Below the pieces are notes generated by a model. That model made no database searches, was not told the DNA's origin, and was given only the letters and a program-made list of their open reading frames with translations. Positions 26,285-33,530 of a DNA stretch of 64,000 nt are shown here, piece by piece. The first letter of the stretch is position 1, and every line of letters starts with the position of its first letter. A program made the translations under genes and the position numbers. The stretch comes from Myxococcus stipitatus (lineage in GTDB: Bacteria > Myxococcota > Myxococcia > Myxococcales > Myxococcaceae), in NCBI RefSeq assembly GCF_037414475.1, contig NZ_CP147913.1:9992501-10056500 (forward strand), given 5' to 3'.

Positions 26285-27471
26285 CCCGGGCCATTCTCGT
26301 CACCGGCAATCGCCACAAAGCCGACGAGGTCATCCGCCTCCTGGCCGGCCTCGACATCACCTGGCAGAAGCTGCCTCTTCCTGGCTTCGAGGATGACGCG
26401 ACCACCGCGCCGCTCGACCTCGCCACGGCCGTGAAGAACAAGGTGCTGGCCGCGTACGCCCAGCTCGGCACACCGTGCATCGTGGAGACCACCGCCTTGG
26501 AGCTGGAGGGAGGTGAGTCCTTCACGGGCGCGCGCTTCAAACAGGAGCTGCTGACTCGCGGGGCGCACGCGTTCTTCGCGGAGCATGGTGGCCGTCGCGG
26601 ACGCACACGCGTGGCGGTGGCCTACTCAGCGGATGGCCACCCCGACCACGTCCACCTCTTCGAGGGCGCCATCTCGGGCGAGTTGCTCACCCATCCCCGT
26701 GGCGAGGGTGGCTACGGCTGGGACAGCGCGTGGCTTCCCGACGGCTATCAGCGAACGCTCGGCGAGATGTCCGGGAACAAGTTCTTCGTCAACATGCGGC
26801 ACAGGCCCTACCTGGAGCTGGCGGACCTGCTGCGCCCGGCCTCTCCCGGTGGCGCCTACGAGGCCCACCTCACCGTCTCCGCCCGCACCGAGGAGGAGCT
26901 GGAGCGCTTCCGCGCGTTCTGTGACGAGGCCTCGGTGAAGTGCATCTTCATCGAGCTGGGCCGAGGCGCCGAGCCCTTCCAGCCCATGACGGCCTCCTAC
27001 CACCACGGCACGCTCCGTCACGCGCTGGAGGAGGTCAGGGGGATGGCGCGTGCGCTCGCGGGCCAGGGCTTCGACGTGACGCGCATGAAGCTGGAGGCGC
27101 TCGGCAAGAACCGCGACATGCCCGAGGACGACGCGGCGGCGCTCGCGCAGCCCGCCAACTACTTCGAGTTCCACGTGAAGGTCCTCCTGCCCGCGAGCGG
27201 CGCGGACATGGACACCCTCCAGGCCCGGTGCGCGCGGCACGGCGCTCACTTGTCACGCAACGCTCGCAAGGTGCGCGAGGACGGCGCCTCCGAACGCTTC
27301 GTCACGCTCCGCGCCCACGCCATGGGACGCGTCAACGCGGACGCGCGCTTCACCGCGCTCCTCGAAGACCTCTCGGGCCTGGGCTATCCGCTCACCCAGC
27401 GGCTGCGCGAGTACACGGTCTACGACTCCAACCACGGCCTCGACCGGGGCTGGCTCGAAAGCACGCCATGA
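26281..27471 (+). CDS. HAM1/RdgB-like NTP pyrophosphatase fused to an unknown C-terminal domain
   Basis: The 396-residue protein has an N-terminal HAM1 domain (1-185). It shows the TGNRHKADE signature, a divergent version of the DSGL...SARYAG loop (ETTALELEGGESFTGARF) and GYGWDSAWLPDGYQRTLGEMS. Classical HAM1 proteins hydrolyse ITP, XTP and dITP; the changed loop suggests altered substrate. The remaining ~205 residues (YEAHLTVSA... to the end) do not match a domain I recognise. They contain HLT (196-198) and HGT (242-244), short H-x-T motifs like those of 2H phosphodiesterases, but spacing and context are not convincing. Classical RdgB is about 200 residues, so the fusion doubles the length. 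It is ATGA-coupled to both neighbours. Confidence 0.75.
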   Translation: MTRAILVTGNRHKADEVIRLLAGLDITWQKLPLPGFEDDATTAPLDLATAVKNKVLAAYAQLGTPCIVETTALELEGGESFTGARFKQELLTRGAHAFFAEHGGRRGRTRVAVAYSADGHPDHVHLFEGAISGELLTHPRGEGGYGWDSAWLPDGYQRTLGEMSGNKFFVNMRHRPYLELADLLRPASPGGAYEAHLTVSARTEEELERFRAFCDEASVKCIFIELGRGAEPFQPMTASYHHGTLRHALEEVRGMARALAGQGFDVTRMKLEALGKNRDMPEDDAAALAQPANYFEFHVKVLLPASGADMDTLQARCARHGAHLSRNARKVREDGASERFVTLRAHAMGRVNADARFTALLEDLSGLGYPLTQRLREYTVYDSNHGLDRGWLESTP

Positions 27472-28268
27472 ACACCGACGAGTCCCCGCTCCGTTCGGGA
27501 ATCGCGGTGCTGCGCCGATTGGCCCGCTCGCCGGAAGCCTCGTCCCTGGTCCTTCGCGGCGGGTTGATGATGCGCCTGTGGAGCGGGCCCGTGCCTCGCT
27601 TTGTCGAGGACCTCGACTTCCTCGCGGCCTTCCCGTTCGACGTCCCACGGACGCTGCGGCTCCTGGAACAGGTGCTGAGAGTGGACGTGGACGACGGCTT
27701 CCACTTCGGCGCGCTCCGCTCCGAGGTCATCTGGGAGGAGACCGACTTCCCTGGCGTGCGCATCCACGTCGACACACGGCTGCCTGGAGCGCTGGCCCCC
27801 TTCGAGCTGCGCATCGACGTGGGCTTTGGAGACGAATTAGAGCCCCCCGCCACATGGCTCGACTATGCGTCGGCCGACGGGGCTCCGGCGCGTGTGCTCA
27901 CCGTGCGCCCGGAGACGATGTTCGCATGGAAGGTGCACGGCCTCTTCGAGCGGGGCAAGGGGCGCTTCCGCCCCAAGGACCTGTTCGACGTGTTCCTGCT
28001 CGTGCGGTTCGCGCCGCTCGAAGCCCCGCTGCTCGCGCCCGCCCTGCGGCTGGCCTTCGACTCGCGCGGAGACTCCCTCGAACTCATGGAGCGGCTGGTC
28101 TCCGGCACGTTCGGCCAGAGCCCGTGGAGCCTGGAGAAGTGGGCCCGCTACCGGGCGCCGCAACCCGATGGACGCCCCGAGCACCTCGCCGACGTCGTGC
28201 AGGCTGTCAGCCACGCGCTCCTGCCCGTGTGGAAGGCGGCACGCGCCCTCCCATCCAAACGCCCCTGA
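27468..28268 (+). CDS. AbiEii/AbiGii-type nucleotidyltransferase
   Basis: The 266-residue protein belongs to the polymerase-beta-like nucleotidyltransferase group typified by AbiEii toxins. LRGGLMMRLW and RFVEDLDFLAAF supply the Gly-rich helix and the D-x-D metal ligands. Further on, ETMFAWKVHGLFERGKGRFRPKDLFDVFLL is the characteristic K...R...KDLFD block. Related toxins add nucleotides to tRNA 3' ends. No AbiEi-type antitoxin lies next to it. Instead it is the last gene of a cassette with an RNA ligase and a HAM1 fusion, coupled by ATGA (27468-27471). That argues for RNA end-processing or repair rather than a stand-alone toxin. It ends 11 bases before a convergent gene. Confidence 0.82.
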   Translation: MNTDESPLRSGIAVLRRLARSPEASSLVLRGGLMMRLWSGPVPRFVEDLDFLAAFPFDVPRTLRLLEQVLRVDVDDGFHFGALRSEVIWEETDFPGVRIHVDTRLPGALAPFELRIDVGFGDELEPPATWLDYASADGAPARVLTVRPETMFAWKVHGLFERGKGRFRPKDLFDVFLLVRFAPLEAPLLAPALRLAFDSRGDSLELMERLVSGTFGQSPWSLEKWARYRAPQPDGRPEHLADVVQAVSHALLPVWKAARALPSKRP

Positions 28269-28279
28269 ACCGCCCCGCG

Positions 28280-30037
28280 TCAGTACGACGCGGTGAGGCT
28301 CCAGTGGATGCTGGAGTACGTGTCCTCGGCCACCCCGCCGTTGTTCCAGCCCGTGCGTGTCCCCGCGCCGGAGAAGGTGTCCTTGAACTGCGACAGCTCG
28401 AAGCGCACCTGGTAGCCGAACGGGCCCCACACTTCACCCGCGACGCCCAGCTCCGCCTCCCAGCCGAAAGACGAAACCGAGGTACCGTAGTCACTCACCT
28501 CCAAATTCAGCGCACCGCCATCATCATCGAAGCCCTGGCCCGGCTTCGGGCCGATGAAGAACTGCCCGGCCGCCTCCAGCCGCACCTGTCGCAGCAGCGG
28601 AACGGACACCTCCAAGCCCACCGCGGGGAACAAGCGATGCGTGCTGGACAGCGGGCTGTCCGCGGGCGCGTCCACGTTGAATGAGCGCGTGAGCATCCCC
28701 GCCTTGACGCCCGCGTACCCCAAGAGCTGCCGCGAGGAGCCCAGGCCGAAGAAGTAGCGATACATCGCCTGCGCGGTGAAGACCGAGTCGGTGGCCACGA
28801 CTTCCCGAGTGCCGGACTGGCCCGACTCGTTGAACAACGTCACGTCCGTGGACGCATACCCGCGCCGGTAGCCCACCGTCAGCCCCAGGCCGCGCAGCGC
28901 CGAGGGGTGACGGGCCAGCGGCAACAGCTCCAGCTCCGCGGCGATGCCCAGGTACGGCGCGGACGACTCGAAGTCGGACCGGTCGCCCACCTTCTCCGCG
29001 TCCGCCTTCTTGTCGAACTCACCGCAGGACTTCACCCCGGGGCGCGTACAGTACTTGCGCCAGGTCGTCGTCCCGCCCAGCGTGAGCCGGGCCAACGGAG
29101 GCCGCACCGGCTCCTCCCCCACCGTTCCACCCGAACCGGTATCCAACGCCACCTCCAGGAATGGATCCGTGGTGGTGTGGGACTCGGGGTCCTCGTCCAT
29201 CGCCGGTGGACCGTCCTTGGGCTGCGGTCCCACCGCCAACTGCTCCGGCTCACTCACGCGAGGCGTCTTCTCGGGCAACGGCTTGGGAGTCTCCACGGGA
29301 CGCTCCGCCACCGGCGCGGTCTCCAGCGGCTTCGGCGTCTCCACGAGGCGCTCCACCGCCGGCTCGGTACGGCCAGGCTTCGGCGGGGCCTCCGCCACTG
29401 GCACCGGCGGCGTCACCGGCTCCACGGGCGCAAGCGGCTCGGACGGAGTGATGTTCGAGGGCGCCTCGAAGGCCCGCGGGGCCCCCTTCAACAAGTCGAC
29501 GACCCGAAGCGAAACGGCCTTCGCGTCCGAGGGGGACACCTTGCCTCGCGTCAGCTTCAACTCCTGCTCGCCAAGCACCACACCGCTCGCGTCCAACACA
29601 CGCACCGTCACTGACGACGGGCCCATCGTTCCGGTGACGGCGCCCGCCAGCTTCATCTTCGGCGCGACGCTGGCCAGCGGGCCGTCGGTGAAGAGGACGT
29701 TGCCCTTCAGCCCATCCTTCTTCGCGAGCGTGGCGTACTGCTTGAGCGACGCCACCTTCGTCTGCTTGCCTCGGCGCAGCGCGGACTCCAGCTGCGTCCG
29801 GACCTTCCCGCGCAGGTCTCCCTCCACCGTCAGCACCACGACACGCGGAGGCTCTTCCTTCGGGGCCACGGCCTTCCGCGTCTTCACCACCCGAGGCTTC
29901 GCCTTGGGCGCGGCCACCTGAGCAGACGCCGAACGCCGCTTCTTGACGACCTGCGCGAGCGCCTCGGGAGACGCCAGCGTCAACGCCACGAACAGCACCA
30001 GGCCCCAGCGAACCATCGCGTGTTGGGTGTTCATCAT
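28280..30037 (-). CDS. Exported protein with Pro-rich linker and probable outer-membrane beta-barrel domain
   Basis: The 585-residue protein begins with a signal peptide ending near ASPEALAQ. A basic Lys/Arg/Ala segment and a ~120-residue alpha/beta domain follow (VVVLTVEGDLRGKVRTQLESALRR...LAGAVTGTMGPSSVTVRVLDASG), resembling the substrate-sensing N-terminal part of other myxobacterial outer-membrane proteins. Residues about 200-310 are rich in Pro, Glu and Thr (repeated VETPKPL). The C-terminal ~270 residues alternate polar and aromatic strands (GLGLTVGYRRGY, AQAMYRYFFGLG, YQVRFELSQF) and end WSLTASY, a terminal aromatic typical of barrels inserted by BAM. No specific family recognised. The ribosome site before the tandem ATGs (30037, 30034) is weak. 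Confidence 0.65.
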   Translation of the reverse strand: MMNTQHAMVRWGLVLFVALTLASPEALAQVVKKRRSASAQVAAPKAKPRVVKTRKAVAPKEEPPRVVVLTVEGDLRGKVRTQLESALRRGKQTKVASLKQYATLAKKDGLKGNVLFTDGPLASVAPKMKLAGAVTGTMGPSSVTVRVLDASGVVLGEQELKLTRGKVSPSDAKAVSLRVVDLLKGAPRAFEAPSNITPSEPLAPVEPVTPPVPVAEAPPKPGRTEPAVERLVETPKPLETAPVAERPVETPKPLPEKTPRVSEPEQLAVGPQPKDGPPAMDEDPESHTTTDPFLEVALDTGSGGTVGEEPVRPPLARLTLGGTTTWRKYCTRPGVKSCGEFDKKADAEKVGDRSDFESSAPYLGIAAELELLPLARHPSALRGLGLTVGYRRGYASTDVTLFNESGQSGTREVVATDSVFTAQAMYRYFFGLGSSRQLLGYAGVKAGMLTRSFNVDAPADSPLSSTHRLFPAVGLEVSVPLLRQVRLEAAGQFFIGPKPGQGFDDDGGALNLEVSDYGTSVSSFGWEAELGVAGEVWGPFGYQVRFELSQFKDTFSGAGTRTGWNNGGVAEDTYSSIHWSLTASY

Positions 30038-30096
30038 GGAGGGATGGAAGGTTCACCCACCCCGCATGCGAAGTCCAGACTTGCCCGGCTATCGGG

Positions 30097-31227
30097 TCAC
30101 GCGTTCGCGGGCGCCGAGGCCGCCACCACTGGCGGGGCGTTCGCCAGGGGGGCCTCCAGCCTCACCGCCACGGGTGACTCGCCCTCCAAGCGGCCCCTTC
30201 CCAGGAAGTCACGGCGGTAGATGCGCACCATCGCCATGAAGAGGGACGCGATGAGCGGCCCCACCAACAGGCCCATCATCCCGAACACCGCCAGCCCGCC
30301 GAACATGGAGAGGAAGACCAGCAGTGGATGCAACGCCATGCGCGAGCCGCACAAGCGGGGACGGATGATGTTGTCGATGCTCCCCACGAGGAGGGTTCCC
30401 CAGGCCAGGAGGAAGACCCCCTCGCTCACCCGCCCCAGCGCCAGGAGCACCACGCCAATGGGCCCCCAGACCAGGGCCGTGCCCCCCACCGGTACCAGGG
30501 CCACCAACACCATGGCGGCACCCCAGACCCCGGCGTGTGGAACCCCGGAGATGAGCAACCCCACGAACCCCACCGCCCCCTGGATGAGCGCGGTGATGGT
30601 GTTGCCATAGACCATGGCGTACGCGACGTCGGTGAACTCCCGCGCGAAGGCGTCCAGGTAGCGGCGCTCCAGCGGAATCAGGCCCGTGACCTCCGACACC
30701 AGCCGGCGGCCATCGAGGAAGAAGTAGTACATGGCCACCATCATCAGGAACATGTTGATGGCCAACTCGGTGCCCGCCCCCACCACGTCCCGCACCAGCG
30801 ACGCGCCTTCCGCCACGACCGCCATCAGCGAACGCTCCGCGTGGCTGCCCTCGAGGTCGAAGCGGACATAGCGGCCCAGGCCCCTCGGCAGGCTGGAGCC
30901 GACCCAGTGGAACACGTCCACGTGCTCCAACAGCTCCTGCGCGCGGCCCACGACGTGGAGAACCTCACGCGCCACCAGCCACCCCACCAGGGCCAGCGGC
31001 GCGAGGATGAGCAGGAACACCGTGAGGGTGGACACCCCCGCGCACAAGGCCTTGCGGCCCCGCGACTTCTGACACAGGTAGTCCTGCACCGGCATGAAGA
31101 GGACCACCAGGAAGCCGCCCAGCAATACCGGCATCAGGAACGGCAACAGAATCCTGGAGAACAGCATCAGCACGAGCGCAAACAGCGCCGCGAACCCGTA
31201 GTTCGACCACCGCCGCGAATCAGCCAC
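30097..31227 (-). CDS. AI-2E family (PerM-like) membrane transporter
   Basis: The 376-residue protein has about eight membrane helices in the AI-2E/UPF0118 arrangement. Two N-terminal helices are followed by a soluble ~90-residue loop with amphipathic helices (VLHVVGRAQELLEHVDVF...). The C-terminal helices carry the family hallmarks VPVGGTALVWGP and DNIIRPRLCGSRMALHPLLVFLSMFGGLAVFG. Members export diverse solutes (AI-2, Na+) with uncertain substrate. It starts at GTG 31227 with GAGG upstream. A Pro/Ala tail of ~30 residues closes the protein. It lies 60 bases upstream of the barrel gene on the same strand and may be co-transcribed with it. Confidence 0.9.
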   Translation of the reverse strand: MADSRRWSNYGFAALFALVLMLFSRILLPFLMPVLLGGFLVVLFMPVQDYLCQKSRGRKALCAGVSTLTVFLLILAPLALVGWLVAREVLHVVGRAQELLEHVDVFHWVGSSLPRGLGRYVRFDLEGSHAERSLMAVVAEGASLVRDVVGAGTELAINMFLMMVAMYYFFLDGRRLVSEVTGLIPLERRYLDAFAREFTDVAYAMVYGNTITALIQGAVGFVGLLISGVPHAGVWGAAMVLVALVPVGGTALVWGPIGVVLLALGRVSEGVFLLAWGTLLVGSIDNIIRPRLCGSRMALHPLLVFLSMFGGLAVFGMMGLLVGPLIASLFMAMVRIYRRDFLGRGRLEGESPVAVRLEAPLANAPPVVAASAPANA

Positions 31228-31329
31228 CGCCCCACCTCGCCCTGCCCGACGAGCCCACCGACCATCACCAACCTAGGAATCGCGCTTCCCGACCGGAAGT
31301 CCGACTTCCCGCACAAGAGGACCTCCTCC

Positions 31330-31818
31330 ATGACTACTGGACGTTTCGCGCTGACGGGCGTCGCGGCCCTGGCCATCTCCGCCACCCTGGCCAGCCAAGG
31401 CTGCTCGGATGACACCATCCCCTGCGACAACTGCCCGGCCATGGAGGGGCGCTACCGAATGGACTTCGGCGACGGCGGAGTTCCCGCCGACTGCGTCTTG
31501 ATTGGAGTGGACCTCCCTCGAGGACAGCCCCTGGACATCACCCGTGTGGGAGCCAGCCTCACCGGTAAACTGGAGGGTGTGGGCCTGTCCGGCAACGTCT
31601 CCGCCGAGGGCTCCTTCACGCTGGCGGGAACACAGGCGGGGCCGCCCGACGGTGGAACCTCAGTGAGCTTGAGCCTCGCCGGTCGCTACACGCCCCCCGA
31701 GGGGGACGGCGGCACGGCGCGACTCGATGGGACCTTCACCGGCAACTTCTCCCGCCCGAGCACGAACGCGCCCCAGCGGTGCGGCATCGTCGTCCCGTTT
31801 TCGGCGACCCGGGAGTAA
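31330..31818 (+). CDS. Small lipoprotein of unknown function
   Basis: The ATG at 31330 follows GAGGA by eight bases and gives 162 residues. The signal peptide has a hydrophobic core and lipobox ASQGC, so it is lipid-anchored. The mature part carries a CDNC-P motif near the N-terminus and a beta-rich body (GASLTGKLEGVGLSGNVSAEGSFTLAG..., SLSLAGRYTPPEGDGGTARLDGTFTGNFS). This is a repetitive G-x-L/F strand pattern with many Gly-Asp-Gly turns, plus a final Cys that could pair with an early one. No family recognised. It is divergent from the AI-2E gene. Confidence 0.75.
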   Translation: MTTGRFALTGVAALAISATLASQGCSDDTIPCDNCPAMEGRYRMDFGDGGVPADCVLIGVDLPRGQPLDITRVGASLTGKLEGVGLSGNVSAEGSFTLAGTQAGPPDGGTSVSLSLAGRYTPPEGDGGTARLDGTFTGNFSRPSTNAPQRCGIVVPFSATRE

Positions 31819-31847
31819 CACCTCGGGCCGCCAACGGGACGGGCCAA

Positions 31848-31964
31848 TTACTTCTTCTTGGCCTCGGCGGCCTTGGCCTCCGCCTTCTGCTTCTTGGCCC
31901 GCTTCTTCCAGGCCTGCTTGATCTTCATCTGCACGCGGCGGTGCTTGCTCTTGCTGCGGGCCAT
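31848..31964 (-). CDS. 38-residue highly basic protein
   Basis: A tiny gene on the minus strand begins ATG at 31964 (MARSKSKHRRVQMKIKQ...) and ends TAA at 31848. GGAG lies seven bases before the ATG (about 31970), a strong ribosome site. The product has about 18 Lys/Arg residues out of 38 and ends in an Ala/Glu/Lys helix (AEAKAAEAKKK). A single Trp is in the middle. Composition is like small ribosome-associated or nucleic-acid-binding proteins (bS22/Thx-type), but the sequence is not one I recognise. It lies 43 bases downstream of the DmpA-type peptidase on the same strand. Confidence 0.7.
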   Translation of the reverse strand: MARSKSKHRRVQMKIKQAWKKRAKKQKAEAKAAEAKKK

Positions 31965-32007
31965 CGCTGACTCCTGTGCTCCATGACGGAGACGTGAAAA
32001 GAGGCGC

Positions 32008-33387
32008 TTAACTATCAGAACCCGAAGGGCTCCCGGAAGAGGAACCCTCCAAAGGTGTGGAAGAGGCCTGCTCGGCCCCAGGCTCCCCCCCGGGTTCCAC
32101 CTCTGGGGCGGGACGTGTCGGGAAGGGAATCCCCTCCGCCCCGCGGACCTGGGTGGGTCGGGCGGTGGACACCGTGACTTCCCCCTCCCGGTCCTCGTCG
32201 GTGGGCTTCTCCCGGGAGGCCGGGGCGCTGCTCTGGTGGGGCCGCTTCTTCACCGAGGCGAAGATGGGCTTGCAGGCGTCCACGAAGTTGCGGACCTCGT
32301 CCAGGGGGAGCGCCGGGCAGTGGTTGCCGTTGGCGCCCGTCATGGAGGTGGCCATGCACATGGCGTTGAGGATGGCCTCCTCGGTGGCCTCCATCACCGC
32401 CTCGTAAAGGGGGTCCAATCGCTGGTCCAGGAGGAGCTTCAGCTTGTAGACCATCTTCTGGGTGCGACGCGGGATGATGTTCGCGGTGGAGAAGCCCACC
32501 ACGATTTCCCCCGAGCCGTGCGCCGCGTAGCTGCCCACCCGGCCGATGCCCAGGCCCACGCGCTTGCACAGGCGGTTGATTTGATGGCTCAAGAGCGGCG
32601 CGTCCGTGGCCACCACCGCGATGATGGAGCCATAGGTGGTGCCGCGCTTGGGCGCGCCCTTGAACTTCTCGGCCAGCACCTCCCCCACGGGGAGCCCGCC
32701 CACGCGCAGGTTGTGCATCTTCCCGAAGTTGGACATCACCAGGACGCCCAGGGTGTAGCCCCCCAGGACCTCCGGCAGCTTGCGGGACGCGGTGCCGATA
32801 CCGCCCTTGAAGTCACACGTCACCATGCCGGTGCCGCCGCCCACGTTGCCCTCCGCCACCGGGCCCGAGGCCGCGTTGCGGATGGCCTCGTAGACATGCT
32901 CCTCGCGCACGTGCCGGCCGGAGATGTCGTTGAGCCATGAGTCGTCGCACTCGCCGACGATGGGGATGATGACGTCGTGCTCATCGCCGATGCCCGGGTA
33001 GCGCTCCACCAGGTGGCGGGCCACGCCGTCCGACACCGCGCCCACCGCCATGGTGTTCGTCAGAAGGATGGGCGTCTCGATGAGCCCCCACTCCATGAGC
33101 TGCGTCATGCCGGAGACCTCGCCCGCGCCGTTGAGCACGAAGCCGCCTCCCGTCATCCGCTCCATGAAGATGTTGCCGTTGTTCGGCAGGATGGCCGTCA
33201 CACCCGTGCGCACCGGCCCATGCCCTGGCCGCAAGGGGCCATCGCCTTTGATGAGCGTGCAGTGGCCGACGAGGATGCCTTCCACGTCGGTGATGGCGTT
33301 GTACTTGCCTGGCTTGAAGCGGCCGAGGGGAAGTCCCAGCTCGCGGGCGCGAACCCGCGGTCCGTTGTACTCGGGGATGTGCACCAT
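32008..33387 (-). CDS. P1/DmpA family self-processing peptidase
   Basis: A member of the S58 (DmpA, beta-aminopeptidase) family of N-terminal-nucleophile hydrolases. GNVGGGTGMVTCDFKGGIGTASR is the conserved oxyanion/Asn region. The autocleavage site is Gly253-Ser254 in TTYGSIIAVVATDAPL, matching Gly249-Ser250 of DmpA. After processing, Ser254 becomes the nucleophile for N-terminal D-amino acids or beta-amino acids. The core ends near residue 385. About 75 further residues rich in Pro, Glu and Ser are an unusual tail. The start is ATG 33387; a GTG three codons upstream (33396) is also possible. No signal peptide, so cytoplasmic. Confidence 0.9.
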   Translation of the reverse strand: MVHIPEYNGPRVRARELGLPLGRFKPGKYNAITDVEGILVGHCTLIKGDGPLRPGHGPVRTGVTAILPNNGNIFMERMTGGGFVLNGAGEVSGMTQLMEWGLIETPILLTNTMAVGAVSDGVARHLVERYPGIGDEHDVIIPIVGECDDSWLNDISGRHVREEHVYEAIRNAASGPVAEGNVGGGTGMVTCDFKGGIGTASRKLPEVLGGYTLGVLVMSNFGKMHNLRVGGLPVGEVLAEKFKGAPKRGTTYGSIIAVVATDAPLLSHQINRLCKRVGLGIGRVGSYAAHGSGEIVVGFSTANIIPRRTQKMVYKLKLLLDQRLDPLYEAVMEATEEAILNAMCMATSMTGANGNHCPALPLDEVRNFVDACKPIFASVKKRPHQSSAPASREKPTDEDREGEVTVSTARPTQVRGAEGIPFPTRPAPEVEPGGEPGAEQASSTPLEGSSSGSPSGSDS

Positions 33388-33496
33388 GCCGGCCACACTA
33401 GCGGACCATCACCCACCGTCAACCACTCCGAGCGCGTAATATCTTCGGGCAGCCGAACGGCGCCGGCCTGTCCGCACGGCGCGTGAGATTCCAAGC

Positions 33497-33517
33497 GGCC
33501 CCGAGGAGTCCGGGGCC
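33497..33517 (-). terminator. Hairpin after the tandem ATP-grasp gene
   Basis: GGCCCCG (33497-33503) and CGGGGCC (33511-33517) form a 7-bp stem with a 7-base loop, 14 bases past the stop codon of the minus-strand gene. No strong U-tract follows. Confidence 0.5.
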
Positions 33518-33530
33518 ACCTGGAGCGGGC

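Noticed and set aside
27468..28268. A stand-alone AbiE toxin-antitoxin system
   Set aside because: There is no AbiEi-type antitoxin next to the nucleotidyltransferase; its coupled neighbours are an RNA ligase and a HAM1 fusion.
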